From Clostridioides difficile (GTDB lineage: Bacteria > Bacillota > Clostridia > Peptostreptococcales > Peptostreptococcaceae), in assembly GCA_012955965.1 (NCBI GenBank), contig JABBZI010000006.1, positions 1 to 64,000 of the forward strand: 64,000 nucleotides of DNA, read 5' to 3'. The translations under genes were made by a program, and so were the position numbers. Below, one piece after another: positions 26,820-35,938 of the stretch (its first letter is position 1; each line of letters begins with the position of its first letter). Below the pieces are notes generated by a model. The model made no database searches. It was not told the origin of the DNA and saw only the letters and a list, made by a program, of their open reading frames with translations.

Positions 26820-28085
26820 ATGTATAATAAAGAAACAATATGTGTGCAAGGAAACTATAAACCAGGAAATGGAGAGCCAAGAGTATTACCTTTATATCAA
26901 AGTACAACTTTTAAATATAGTAGCATAGATGAACTTGCTGACCTATTTGATTTGAAAGTTGATGGACATATGTATTCAAGAATAAGTAATCCAACTGTTC
27001 AAGCTTTTGAAGAAAAAATAAGTCTGTTAGAAGGGGGAGTATCTTCTGTAGCTGTGTCATCAGGTCAATCTGCAAATATGTTAGCTGTTTTAAATGTATG
27101 TAAATCAGGAGATAGTATACTTTGTTCTTCAAAAGTATATGGAGGAACATTCAATTTATTAGGGTCTAGTCTTAAAAAATTTGGAATAGATTTAATATCC
27201 TTTGACTTAGATTCAAGTGAAGATGAAATAGTAAAACTTGCAAATGAAAATACCAAAGTTGTGTTTGCAGAAACACTTGCAAACCCAACTCTTGAAGTTA
27301 TAGATTTTGAAAAAATATCAAATGTGGCTAAGAGAGTGGATGTTCCATTTATAGTAGATAATTCACTAGCATCTCCAGTGCTTTGTAATCCTCTAAAATA
27401 TGGTGCAAACATAGTTACTCATTCTACTACAAAATATCTAGATGGGCATGCTTCAAGTGTTGGGGGGATTATAGTAGATGGTGGAAACTTTAATTGGGAT
27501 AATGGAAAATTTCCAGAGTTAGTTGAACCAGACCCAACATATCATGGAATAAGCTATACTCAAAAGTTTGGAAATGCTGCATATGCAACTAAGGCACGTG
27601 TTCAACTACTTAGAGATTATGGGAACTGTTTAAGCCCATTTAATGCATACCTTACTAATTTAAATGTTGAAACACTTCACCTTAGAATGGAGAGACATAG
27701 TGAAAATGCTCTTAAAATAGCTAAGTTTTTAGAAAAACATGAAAATGTAGATTGGATTAACTATCCAGGACTTGAAGATAATAAGTATTATGAGAATGCT
27801 AAAAAGTATCTATCAAAAGGATGTAGTGGAGTTTTATCATTTGGAGTAAGAGGTGGATTAGAAAATGCCAAAAAATTTGTTGAGAAACTACAGATAGCAT
27901 CTTTAGTTACACATGTTTCAGATGTAAGAACATGCGTTATACATCCAGCTTCAACTACTCATAGACAATTGACAGAAGAACAATTAATTGCGTCTGGAGT
28001 ATTACCTTCACTAATAAGATTGTCCGTTGGAATAGAAAATGTAGAGGATTTGATAGCTGATTTAAATCAAGCTTTAAATTTCTAA
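26820..28085 (+). CDS. metY: O-acetylhomoserine sulfhydrylase (PLP)
   Basis: A 421-residue Cys/Met-metabolism PLP enzyme that makes homocysteine from O-acetylhomoserine and sulfide. Motifs: YSRISNPTVQAFEEKIS, SSGQSANMLA, the PLP lysine K205 in THSTTKYLDGHASSVGG, and the long central insertion and ending (SVGIENVEDL) that separate MetY from cystathionine gamma-synthase. It starts with AAGGGGG upstream and is controlled by the S-box riboswitch. metA, which makes its substrate, follows 29 bases later. Confidence 0.94.
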   Translation: MYNKETICVQGNYKPGNGEPRVLPLYQSTTFKYSSIDELADLFDLKVDGHMYSRISNPTVQAFEEKISLLEGGVSSVAVSSGQSANMLAVLNVCKSGDSILCSSKVYGGTFNLLGSSLKKFGIDLISFDLDSSEDEIVKLANENTKVVFAETLANPTLEVIDFEKISNVAKRVDVPFIVDNSLASPVLCNPLKYGANIVTHSTTKYLDGHASSVGGIIVDGGNFNWDNGKFPELVEPDPTYHGISYTQKFGNAAYATKARVQLLRDYGNCLSPFNAYLTNLNVETLHLRMERHSENALKIAKFLEKHENVDWINYPGLEDNKYYENAKKYLSKGCSGVLSFGVRGGLENAKKFVEKLQIASLVTHVSDVRTCVIHPASTTHRQLTEEQLIASGVLPSLIRLSVGIENVEDLIADLNQALNF

Positions 28086-28114
28086 TAGTCTAAGAGAAAG
28101 AGAAGTGAGAAGAG

Positions 28115-29005
28115 ATGGCTTTAATACTACCAAAGGGATTACCTGTTATTAATAAATTATTGGATGAAGGAATAGATGTAGTTTACAAAGAAGATTTTAA
28201 TAAAGAATTAAAATATGAAGAGAATATAGATACAAAGATAGCTATATTGAATCTAATGCCTATAAAGATGGATACAGAATTAGATTTACTTAGAAGAATA
28301 GATAAAACAGGATTCAATGTATCTGTAGAATTTATTAAAATCTCAACAAGAGAAAGCAAAAGAGTATGCAATGAATATGTTAAGAATTTTTATAAAACAT
28401 TTGATGAAGCCAAAGAAGAGCATTTTGATGGTTTTATAATAACAGGAGCTCCAGTTGAACAAATGGAGTTTGAAGAAGTTGATTATTGGAATGAACTAGA
28501 AGAAATAATGGATTATTCTAAAAGAAAAACTAAATCTACATTATATATATGTTGGGCGGCTCAAGCAAGTCTTTACAAATACTACAATGTAAAAAAACTT
28601 CCACTAAGTCAAAAATGTTTTGGAGTATTTAAGCATAAAGTAGATAAAAATAGTAAAATAGTAGATGGTTTTGAAGAAGAATTTTTTGCTCCACATTCAA
28701 GACATACTACTGTAAATACTGAAGCTTTAAAAAATAATAAAGAATTGAATGTTGTAAGTCATTCTAAAGAAGCTGGTCCTTATATAATTACAAATTCAAG
28801 AGATGTATTTGTAATGGGTCATAGTGAATATGATAAGTACACTCTTGATAAGGAATATAAGAGAGATGTAAATAAGGGAGATGAAATATCAATACCTCAA
28901 AATTATTATACAAATAATGACCCTTCACAAGAGCCAACTGTTAAATGGAAGAAACATTCTGAGTTATTGTTTAGAAATTGGATAAAAAACTATCTACTAC
29001 AATAA
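28115..29005 (+). CDS. metA: Homoserine O-acyltransferase, acetyl type predicted
   Basis: A 296-residue MetA-family acyltransferase activating homoserine for methionine synthesis. The catalytic Cys is C146 (YICWAAQAS). The position that sets acyl donor preference (E. coli residue 111) is E115 here, in TGAPVEQMEF; Glu at this site is known to favour acetyl-CoA while Gly favours succinyl-CoA. This fits the O-acetylhomoserine-using MetY upstream. Both genes share the SAM-I riboswitch. Other family motifs: ESRRV-like TRESKRVCNEY and FAPHSRHTTV. Confidence 0.94.
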   Translation: MALILPKGLPVINKLLDEGIDVVYKEDFNKELKYEENIDTKIAILNLMPIKMDTELDLLRRIDKTGFNVSVEFIKISTRESKRVCNEYVKNFYKTFDEAKEEHFDGFIITGAPVEQMEFEEVDYWNELEEIMDYSKRKTKSTLYICWAAQASLYKYYNVKKLPLSQKCFGVFKHKVDKNSKIVDGFEEEFFAPHSRHTTVNTEALKNNKELNVVSHSKEAGPYIITNSRDVFVMGHSEYDKYTLDKEYKRDVNKGDEISIPQNYYTNNDPSQEPTVKWKKHSELLFRNWIKNYLLQ

Positions 29006-29053
29006 ATTTGGGATAGTATATAAAAACTAATTAAATAAGATATAGAAAACTAT

Positions 29054-29098
29054 AGGTATAAAGATAATCTTAATGATTCTTTATACCTTATTATTTTA
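29054..29098 (+). terminator. Terminator of metY-metA
   Basis: AGGTATAAAGA (29054-29064) pairs perfectly with TCTTTATACCT (29078-29088), followed by TATTATTTT. Confidence 0.85.
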
Positions 29099-29106
29099 AA
29101 AAAAAT

Positions 29107-29158
29107 TTGACATTATAAGAGTAGTTTTATATAATAAAACTAAACCGACTGGCGGTCT
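29107..29158 (+). promoter_or_regulatory. Consensus SigA promoter with TetR operator candidate
   Basis: TTGACA (29107-29112), 17 bp, TATAAT (29130-29135): a perfect consensus promoter. AAACCGACTGGCGGTCT (29142-29158) is a near-palindrome with ACCG/CGGT half-sites just after the -10, the usual place and form of a TetR/AcrR operator. Autorepression is inferred. Confidence 0.8.
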
Positions 29159-29176
29159 ATTGGAAGGAGAAAACAT

Positions 29177-29809
29177 ATGAGAATCGTAAAAGACCCTGAA
29201 GAACGTAAAGCTGAAATATTAGATACAGCTGAAATGCTTTTTTGTACTAAAGGATATTCAAAAGCTACTATAAATGATATTTTAAATGAAATTGGAATTG
29301 CAAAGGGGACTTTTTATTACTACTTTAAATCAAAAGAAGAAGTAATGGATGCAATTATAACTAGAATTATAGATAATGATATAAATATGGCAAAGAAAAT
29401 TGCTTTAAATCCAGAAATTCCAGTACTTGAAAAATTCTTTCAGATATTGATGTCTCAAAGACCTAGTGTTGGAAATAATAAAGAAAAAGTAATTGAACAA
29501 TTTCATTTACCAAACAATGCAGAAATGCACCAAAAGACAATAGTTAAAACTATTCTAAACTTTACACCAATCTTAGCAGAGGTAGTAGAACAAGGAGTAA
29601 GAGAAGGAGTATTCAATACAAAGTATCCAAAAGAAACAATAGAGTTTTTGATTGCTTCTTCTGAGTGTATATTTGATGAGTCAATGTTCAATTGGAATAA
29701 AGATGAAATGTCACAAAAAACAGAGGCTTTTGTTTATATTATGGAAACAACCTTAGGTGCCGATAAAGGTAGTTTTGATTTTGTACATGATATGATAATA
29801 AAGAATTAA
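29177..29809 (+). CDS. TetR/AcrR family transcriptional regulator
   Basis: A 210-residue TetR-type regulator with HTH at about 12-55 (ILDTAEMLFCTKGYSKATINDILNEI, IAKGTFYYYFKSKEEVMDAI) and a C-terminal ligand domain. TTGGAAGGAG precedes ATG. Transcription starts from a consensus promoter overlapped by an operator-like palindrome. No transporter or enzyme shares its operon, so its target is either itself alone or elsewhere. Confidence 0.92.
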   Translation: MRIVKDPEERKAEILDTAEMLFCTKGYSKATINDILNEIGIAKGTFYYYFKSKEEVMDAIITRIIDNDINMAKKIALNPEIPVLEKFFQILMSQRPSVGNNKEKVIEQFHLPNNAEMHQKTIVKTILNFTPILAEVVEQGVREGVFNTKYPKETIEFLIASSECIFDESMFNWNKDEMSQKTEAFVYIMETTLGADKGSFDFVHDMIIKN

Positions 29810-29893
29810 ATTTTTGAACTATTTATTATTATATTTTGATTTTTAGTCATACTATATTTGAGATAATTAGTTGTAATGGGATTAAAAAGTGGG

Positions 29894-29935
29894 AAATCGG
29901 TGTAAAATATATACATCGATTTTTCATTAAATTTT
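29894..29935 (+). terminator. Terminator of the tetR gene at 29177
   Basis: AAATCGGTGTA (29894-29904) pairs with TACATCGATTT (29912-29922) with one G-T wobble, then TTCATTAAATTTT. Confidence 0.7.
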
Positions 29936-30014
29936 ATTAAAAATATATTATATCAAATTAGATAATAATAAGAAAAGAGATTTATAACTGAAGTTACAAT
30001 ATTGTAATTGACAA

Positions 30015-30070
30015 CAAATACTTAATACTATAATATTTAATACATTAAATATTATAGTATTAAGTATTTG
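30015..30070. repeat. 56-bp perfect palindrome upstream of the MarR gene
   Basis: Bases 30015-30041 are the exact reverse complement of 30044-30070, leaving only AC between the 27-bp arms. Neither side has a clear T tract, so it is not an ordinary terminator. It sits 70 bp before the marR-ftsH operon. Confidence 0.85.
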
Positions 30071-30139
30071 CTTGTGAGATACACTTAAATCTAAGGTTAA
30101 TATTCTGTAAAATAAAGCATTTTCGTAGGGAGAGTTTGT

Positions 30140-30583
30140 ATGGATGAGATAAGTTTTAAGAAAGAGTTATTAGAATTGACTAGAGATATAAATATAAAGT
30201 TTGCAACTTTATTGAGCCAGTTTTATCAACCGCTTGGTATTACAGCAGTACAAGCTTTGATTTTGTCAGAACTATGTGAACATGGAGAGAAAAAAATAAG
30301 TGATTTAGGAAAAAATTTAAATATGACAAACAGTAATGTATCAGTAATATGTCAGAGACTTGAAAAAAATGGTTTTTTAAATCGTATAAGAGATATGGAA
30401 GACCAACGAATTGTAAAAGTAAAAGTTACAAATAAATCATTAGATATACAAGAGAGTATTTCAAGCAGTATCTTTGATGATTATTTTGAAAATATGACTA
30501 GTGAAAAATTGCAGGATATGGAAGATATAATAGAAGGTCTAGAGAAGTTAAATAAGCTTTTAACTTACATTGATTGCAAATAA
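30140..30583 (+). CDS. MarR family transcriptional regulator
   Basis: A 147-residue MarR protein. The winged helix spans about 30-100: LGITAVQALILSELCEHGEKKISDLGKNLNMTNSNVSVICQRLEKNGFLNRIRDMEDQR contains recognition helix and the D-x-R wing. No cysteine pattern typical of OhrR redox sensing is evident beyond isolated residues. GGGAGAG precedes ATG. The ftsH-type gene starts 31 bp after its stop, so the two are probably cotranscribed and MarR may control its own operon. Confidence 0.9.
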   Translation: MDEISFKKELLELTRDINIKFATLLSQFYQPLGITAVQALILSELCEHGEKKISDLGKNLNMTNSNVSVICQRLEKNGFLNRIRDMEDQRIVKVKVTNKSLDIQESISSSIFDDYFENMTSEKLQDMEDIIEGLEKLNKLLTYIDCK

Positions 30584-30614
30584 CATAAAAAATAATTTAA
30601 AGGAGAATAAAATT

Positions 30615-32432
30615 ATGGATGAACATAAACCACAAAAAAGGTCTGGGCTCTATTATTATACAATTATAATAATAGTAGTAATGTTTTTAAATGCTTTAAT
30701 ATTTCCAAGTCTAATGGATAAAAAAATGGTTGAGATTGACTATGGAAAGTTTCTTACAATGTTAGATACAGGAAAGGTCAAATCTGTTGAGATAGAAAAT
30801 AATAGAATAGCAATAAGTCCATCTAGTAGTAAGGATAAGAATATATACATAACTGGTAGAATGGATGACCCAGAATTGGTAGATAGGTTAAAAAATGCAA
30901 AAGTGGAGTTTAATAAGGTTATTCCTAAGGAAAACTCACCACTTTTAAGCATTTTAGTTACATGGATAATACCTATAGGTATTCTTATGCTATTTGGTAA
31001 TTTAATGATGAAATCAATGCAAAAGCGAATGGGTGGCAACAGTATGCAATTTGGAAAGAGCAATGCCAAAATGTACGTATCTGCTCAAAGTGGAAAAAGA
31101 TTTGATGATGTTGCTGGTCAAGATGAGGCAAAAGAAGCTTTAAGTGAAATAGTAGATTTCTTACACAATCCAGAAAAATACAAAAAGATAGGAGCACAAA
31201 TGCCTAAAGGTGCACTTTTAGTGGGACCTCCAGGAACAGGAAAAACGCTCCTTGCAAAAGCTGTAGCAGGAGAAGCAAATGTTCCATTTTTCTCAATATC
31301 TGGTTCTGAGTTTGTTGAGATGTTTGTAGGAATGGGAGCATCTAGAATACGTGATTTATTTAAACAAGCAAAAGAAAAAGCTCCATGTATAGTCTTTATA
31401 GATGAGATTGATACTATTGGTAAAAAGCGTGATAATGGAAGTGGTTTAGGTGGAAATGATGAACGTGAGCAAACTTTAAATCAATTATTAAGTGAAATGG
31501 ATGGCTTTGATGGTGGAATAGGTGTAGTAATACTTGCTGCTACAAATAGACCTGATAGCCTTGATAAAGCATTACTTCGTCCAGGAAGATTTGATAGACG
31601 TATACCAGTTGAACTTCCAGACCTTGGAGGACGTGAAGCTATATTAAAGGTACATGCTCAAAATGTAAATGTAAGCTCAGATATAGATTATAATGCAGTT
31701 GCTAGGTCTACATCAGGTGCATCAGGTGCAGAACTTGCAAATATTGTTAATGAAGCAGCGCTTTTAGCTGTTAAGTCTGGTAGAGATATAGTTGAACAAC
31801 AGGATTTTGATGAATCTGTCGAAACTGTAATCGCTGGATATCAGCGTAAAGGAGCTGTGATTTCAGACAAGGAAAAGAAAATTATAGCATACCATGAAAT
31901 AGGTCATGCACTTGTCGCTGCTATGCAAAAACATTCTGCTCCTGTCCATAAGATTACTATAATACCTAGAACTTCAGGTGCATTGGGTTATACTATGCAA
32001 GTTGCAGAAGATGAGAGTGTGCTTATGTCTAAAGAAGAAGCAATCGATAAGATAACTACCTTTACAGGCGGTCGTGCGGCTGAAGAGATTATTTTTAATA
32101 GTTGTACATCAGGTGCTTCAAATGATATAGAGCAAGCTACTAAAATTGCAAGAGCTATGGTTACTCGTCTTGGTATGAGTGAAGAATTTGATATGGTTGC
32201 TCTTGAGACAGTGAGTAATCAATATCTAGGAGGAGATACTTCTCTTGCTTGTTCTTCAGACACTGCTGCTAAAATTGATGAAGAAGTATTTAGAATAATA
32301 AAAACTTGCCACAAAAATGCAACTGAAATTTTAGAAAATAATATTGAAAAACTTCATGAACTTGCTGAATATTTATTAGAAAAAGAAACTATTACAGGTG
32401 ATGAGTTTATGGAAATACTTAATTTACAATAA
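30615..32432 (+). CDS. FtsH-type membrane AAA+ zinc protease (paralogue)
   Basis: A 605-residue FtsH-family protease. Two N-terminal TM segments (about 11-29 and 115-133) flank a small extracytoplasmic domain. The AAA+ module has Walker A GPPGTGKT at 204-211, Walker [12 protein letters not shown], pore motif [12 protein letters not shown], and the second region RPGRFDRRI. The zinc site is HEIGH at 427-431 with the downstream Asp in [17 protein letters not shown] before ATG 30615 fixes the start; the frame opens earlier at 30570, inside the MarR gene. Placement under a MarR regulator, away from tilS/hpt, suggests a conditional second FtsH. Confidence 0.93.
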   Translation: MDEHKPQKRSGLYYYTIIIIVVMFLNALIFPSLMDKKMVEIDYGKFLTMLDTGKVKSVEIENNRIAISPSSSKDKNIYITGRMDDPELVDRLKNAKVEFNKVIPKENSPLLSILVTWIIPIGILMLFGNLMMKSMQKRMGGNSMQFGKSNAKMYVSAQSGKRFDDVAGQDEAKEALSEIVDFLHNPEKYKKIGAQMPKGALLVGPPGTGKTLLAKAVAGEANVPFFSISGSEFVEMFVGMGASRIRDLFKQAKEKAPCIVFIDEIDTIGKKRDNGSGLGGNDEREQTLNQLLSEMDGFDGGIGVVILAATNRPDSLDKALLRPGRFDRRIPVELPDLGGREAILKVHAQNVNVSSDIDYNAVARSTSGASGAELANIVNEAALLAVKSGRDIVEQQDFDESVETVIAGYQRKGAVISDKEKKIIAYHEIGHALVAAMQKHSAPVHKITIIPRTSGALGYTMQVAEDESVLMSKEEAIDKITTFTGGRAAEEIIFNSCTSGASNDIEQATKIARAMVTRLGMSEEFDMVALETVSNQYLGGDTSLACSSDTAAKIDEEVFRIIKTCHKNATEILENNIEKLHELAEYLLEKETITGDEFMEILNLQ

Positions 32433-32475
32433 AATAATTATTTAATGATTAGGATAAAATCCTTTTAGATTTACT

Positions 32476-32516
32476 AAAAAGTGGTATAGCACTTATAAAT
32501 GTTATACCACTTTTTT
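32476..32516 (+). terminator. Terminator of the marR-ftsH operon
   Basis: AAAAAGTGGTATA (32476-32488) pairs with TATACCACTTTTT (32503-32515) and is followed by further Ts; the A-rich 5' arm may also terminate minus-strand transcription from the MerR gene. Confidence 0.85.
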
Positions 32517-32584
32517 ATATGGAAAAATCTTATTTAATATAATTAGTTCTTATTATATATTTTACAAGGTTTGAATAAGTTATT

Positions 32585-33367
32585 TTAATTTAGCAATATC
32601 TGTATCTGATAATTCCATTGTAAAATTCCAGTTACAGATATTATGTGTACAATTACATTTGGATATATATTCGATTCTATTTTTAGCTTATGTAGCAATT
32701 CTCTTAAGACTGTATCTTTATTTTCTTCTGTACAGTTTGCACATAAGTAATTCCCTTCTGGTAATATAGTTAATTCTTCTATAGAGGGATACTTTAAACA
32801 AATAGCAAATAACCTAGATTTCTCTGGAGTTGTAATAATACCTGCCATATCCTCAAATAAGAATTGTGATTCTAATGATGTATCAAGTTGCTTATAGAAA
32901 TGTTCATGATAGTTCCATAAATTTTTTAATGATGCATGTTCCATGCTATTGGAAACAAGAATAACTCTTTTGGGAATATGCATTACAAAAAAATCATCTT
33001 TTTTAGTGTCAATATTATTTAGCTTGTTTTCATAATCTGTGTAAGCACGTTTAATTTTTTCTTTTGCATATTGGAGATAAGCTATTTTCTTATTTGCATT
33101 TTCTTCAGCTTGTTTTAGAGCTTCAATAACTTTATGTAGGTTATCAAGTTGTAATATATCTCCAATTTCTTTTAATGTAAAATCCATTGCTTTAAGTAAT
33201 TCTATAGTTTGTAATTTTACAAGTTCTTGTTCAGAATAGTATCTATAACCAGATGATTCATCTCTGTAACAAGGTTTTACAATACCAATACGGTCATAGT
33301 GACGTAGTGTTTCACTAGTCATACCTACAATTTCTGCAGCTTGCTTAATCGAAAAGTAATTTTTCAT
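32585..33367 (-). CDS. MerR family transcriptional regulator
   Basis: A 260-residue MerR regulator. The N-terminal HTH is YFSIKQAAEIVGMTSETLRHYDRIGIVKP with the wing SSGYRYYSEQEL, followed by the dimerisation coiled coil (about 80-120). The C-terminal ~140 residues form an effector-binding domain of the BltR/TipA-GyrI type (for example FFVMHIPKRVILVSN, ILPEGNYLCANC). AGAGGTGAATGA precedes the ATG. It is divergent from an ABC transporter operon whose promoter has the 19-bp spacer that MerR proteins act on. Drug or peptide sensing is likely, ligand unknown. Confidence 0.9.
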   Translation of the reverse strand: MKNYFSIKQAAEIVGMTSETLRHYDRIGIVKPCYRDESSGYRYYSEQELVKLQTIELLKAMDFTLKEIGDILQLDNLHKVIEALKQAEENANKKIAYLQYAKEKIKRAYTDYENKLNNIDTKKDDFFVMHIPKRVILVSNSMEHASLKNLWNYHEHFYKQLDTSLESQFLFEDMAGIITTPEKSRLFAICLKYPSIEELTILPEGNYLCANCTEENKDTVLRELLHKLKIESNIYPNVIVHIISVTGILQWNYQIQILLN

Positions 33368-33378
33368 TCATTCACCTC

Positions 33379-33409
33379 TTGACATTTTTGCAACACAAAA
33401 GTTTATAAT
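33379..33409 (+). promoter_or_regulatory. MerR-activated promoter of the ABC operon
   Basis: TTGACA (33379-33384) and TATAAT (33404-33409) are both consensus but separated by 19 bp, the over-long spacing that MerR regulators correct by untwisting DNA. The spacer holds the dyad TTTTG-CAACA-CAAAA (33386-33400), the expected operator position. Confidence 0.85.
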
Positions 33410-33411
33410 AC

Positions 33412-33440
33412 ATTATATCATCTGTTGACATAAGTCACAA
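33412..33440 (-). promoter_or_regulatory. Promoter of the merR gene
   Basis: On the minus strand TTGTGA (33435-33440), 17 bp, TATAAT (33412-33417). Its transcript would run through the divergent MerR operator, allowing autoregulation. Confidence 0.7.
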
Positions 33441-33477
33441 TGGTATAAAAAATAAAGATTAGAGAGGATAACAAGTT

Positions 33478-34320
33478 ATGATAGAATTAAAAAAAGTAAC
33501 GAAGAAATACAAAGAAACAGTTGTTTTAAGAGATTTTACATGTAAAATTCAAGCAAATGGAATATATTGTTTGCTGGGAAGAAATGGTGCTGGAAAAACC
33601 ACACTTTTAAAATCTATTGCAGGTTATCAGAATATTTCTAGTGGAAGTATTTATGTGAATAGAGGTTTTATTAGTACTGCAACAATGGATACTAGTGTCA
33701 GTTATATTGACAACTTTGCAAAACATTTTAATCTTCCTGTAAAAAAACTTATCCAAATCGCAGGAGAATTAAATCCTTCTTTTGACAATCAATTTGCAAT
33801 TGAAATGATGGAACGATTTGAATTGGATGGAAGTAAAAAATTCAATAAGCTTTCATTGGGAATGAAAACTATGGTTTCTACTATTATTTGCCTTTCAAGT
33901 AATAAACCAGTAATTCTTTTAGATGAACCAGTGCTTGGTTTTGATGCAATTATGCGTACAGAATTTTACTCTTTATTAACAGAAAGTTTTTCTCGGAAAC
34001 CAAGAATTATCATTGTTTCTACTCATATAATAGATGAAATTGCAAAAGTTATGCAAAAGTTGATTATTATTGATAAGGGCTCATTATGTTTTTTTGATAC
34101 ATTACAAGCTATTAAGGATAAAGCATATAGCGTGAGTGGACCAAAACAAGAAGTAGAAGAAGTTACTAAAGATTTAAATATAATTGGATATGAACACGTT
34201 GGAGGTTTTTTGACAAGACATATTTTTGATGTATCTATTAATTCTAATAGTCTTAATATAGAAAAAATGTCTCTCCAAGATTTTTTTATTCATATGGTTG
34301 GAAGAAAGGGGGTAATTTAA
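33478..34320 (+). CDS. ABC transporter ATP-binding protein
   Basis: A 280-residue ABC ATPase. Walker A GRNGAGKT is at 34-41, the signature is the variant LSLGMKT, Walker B is PVILLDEPVLGFD, and the H-loop is VSTHIIDE. The C-terminal ~80 residues form the extension common in YxlF/BcrA-like drug or peptide exporters. AGAGGATAACAAGTT precedes ATG. The permease starts one base after its stop. The pair likely exports an antimicrobial or lipid-active compound under MerR control. Confidence 0.92.
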   Translation: MIELKKVTKKYKETVVLRDFTCKIQANGIYCLLGRNGAGKTTLLKSIAGYQNISSGSIYVNRGFISTATMDTSVSYIDNFAKHFNLPVKKLIQIAGELNPSFDNQFAIEMMERFELDGSKKFNKLSLGMKTMVSTIICLSSNKPVILLDEPVLGFDAIMRTEFYSLLTESFSRKPRIIIVSTHIIDEIAKVMQKLIIIDKGSLCFFDTLQAIKDKAYSVSGPKQEVEEVTKDLNIIGYEHVGGFLTRHIFDVSINSNSLNIEKMSLQDFFIHMVGRKGVI

Positions 34321-34321
34321 T

Positions 34322-34975
34322 ATGAAACCAGTTTTAACAATTGTAAAACGTAATTTTGCAAGTAGTTTTGTTGGATTTATTATTACAATTTTAGTAGTCT
34401 TATTATCCAGTACCTCTAGTGATGCAAAAATAGCCATAAGCCGTGGAAATTATACTTATCTTTATATATTAATAATTCCATTTTTTACTGTATATTTTAA
34501 TTTCAGCAAGCTGATATATTTAAATGCAACTAAAAAATATTACTTTTGTGGAAGTTTTATAACATATATTATTACTGCTTTATTGGTATCTTTGATAAAT
34601 ACTTTCATCCACCTTGTAATAGACCCTATTAATCAAACTCAAACGGTAATAAATTTATTAGAACTATGTGGTTGGTGGCAAAATGGGCCATTTATTGCTT
34701 TTTTTCAGCAATTTATCTTCCTATTGTTAGTGTCTATATTTTTACATTTATTATTGTCCATGCAAGCTTATTGGTATGGATGGCTAACAGATATTGCTCT
34801 TATAGCTATCATATGTATATTTATTCCTATACAACCTTTACGTAGTATATTAGCAGACTTTTTTAAGCTTATTATGTTCAATAGCAATCCATTGTTACAT
34901 ATTGGAATTTGTTCATTATTTAGTTTTCTATTAGCATATTTTTGGCTGATTGTATTAAAGAAGAAAGCTATTTAA
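34322..34975 (+). CDS. ABC transporter permease subunit
   Basis: A 217-residue integral membrane protein with six hydrophobic segments (about 12-29, 43-59, 76-97, 129-147, 155-175, 191-212). No strong family motif; its position right behind the ATPase with a one-base gap makes it the membrane partner. AAGGGGG within the end of the ATPase gene serves as ribosome binding site. Confidence 0.82.
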   Translation: MKPVLTIVKRNFASSFVGFIITILVVLLSSTSSDAKIAISRGNYTYLYILIIPFFTVYFNFSKLIYLNATKKYYFCGSFITYIITALLVSLINTFIHLVIDPINQTQTVINLLELCGWWQNGPFIAFFQQFIFLLLVSIFLHLLLSMQAYWYGWLTDIALIAIICIFIPIQPLRSILADFFKLIMFNSNPLLHIGICSLFSFLLAYFWLIVLKKKAI

Positions 34976-34989
34976 TGAGGGGATTATAA

Positions 34990-35664
34990 ATGAAAAAAAA
35001 CTTGAAAAAATTATTTAGTATATTAGGGATGTTAATTGTATTATCAAGTATTTTAGTGGGATGTTCTTCCTCTATAGATACTATTTATAAGAAAAAGCGA
35101 TACTCTATATTAGATATAGATAATATAGAAGTTGACGTAAAAGATAGAAAAATTGAGGTTTTTCCATCCTCAGATAAACAAATTCATATTTCTTATTATG
35201 AGAGTGAAAAAGAATATTATATGATTGATTTATCTGAAAAAAATAGATTGTCAATTAAATATATCACTAATAAGGACTGGAGTGATTATATAGGTGGAAA
35301 AACTTCAATAGAAAACAGCACAATAAAAATGTGGATACCCAATGAATCTTTAGAAAATCTAAACCTAAAAACATCTAATGGAGATATAGAAATATCACAA
35401 TTATCATTTTTAAGTTCAGTAGATATAAAGGTTAACAATGGAAATATTGAATTAAAAGAGCTTGATGCAAGAAACTCTATAGAACTTGAAACGAAAAATG
35501 GTAATATAGGTGGAACACTAACGGGTTCTTATGATGATTTTTTTATATCAAACTATATAAAAAAGGGAAAAAGTAATTTGCCTAATGATAAACATAATGG
35601 TTCAAAGAAACTTACAACTTATACAAATAATGGAGACATTCTTTTGAGCTTTATTAGTAATTAA
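34990..35664 (+). CDS. DUF4097-like lipoprotein
   Basis: A 224-residue lipoprotein: signal peptide with lipobox LVGC, lipidated at C25. The mature part has repeating strands with N-G turns (TSNGDIEISQ, VNNGNIELKE, TKNGNIGGTL, TNNGDILLSF), characteristic of DUF4097/adhesin-like beta-solenoids. It is the third gene of the MerR-controlled ABC operon, 14 bp after the permease, so it may shield the membrane or sense the exported substrate; function unproven. Similar NDG turns occur at the C-terminus of the wall protein at 4284. Confidence 0.85.
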   Translation: MKKNLKKLFSILGMLIVLSSILVGCSSSIDTIYKKKRYSILDIDNIEVDVKDRKIEVFPSSDKQIHISYYESEKEYYMIDLSEKNRLSIKYITNKDWSDYIGGKTSIENSTIKMWIPNESLENLNLKTSNGDIEISQLSFLSSVDIKVNNGNIELKELDARNSIELETKNGNIGGTLTGSYDDFFISNYIKKGKSNLPNDKHNGSKKLTTYTNNGDILLSFISN

Positions 35665-35694
35665 AACTAAACATATTAAAATAAAACGGTAAAT

Positions 35695-35741
35695 AAAGCA
35701 AAACACATACCATTCATTTGAAGTGTTTTGCTTTATTTTTT
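35695..35741 (+). terminator. Terminator of the ABC-lipoprotein operon
   Basis: AAAGCAAAACAC (35695-35706) pairs perfectly with GTGTTTTGCTTT (35723-35734), then ATTTTTTAT. Confidence 0.9.
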
Positions 35742-35938
35742 ATGTATAAAATCCGAATCATGTATATGAAACCCCTAAAGTTATTTGCTACTTGTATTTA
35801 TTAAGTATTTTTATTGTTTAGTTAATAGTACATATTTAAATCTTTATATAATCTTAATCATTAAAAATACATTTTAACTACAATTTTATACCAAAATTGA
35901 TAATATAATAATAATGAAAGGTGTAAGGAGGTTGTTTA

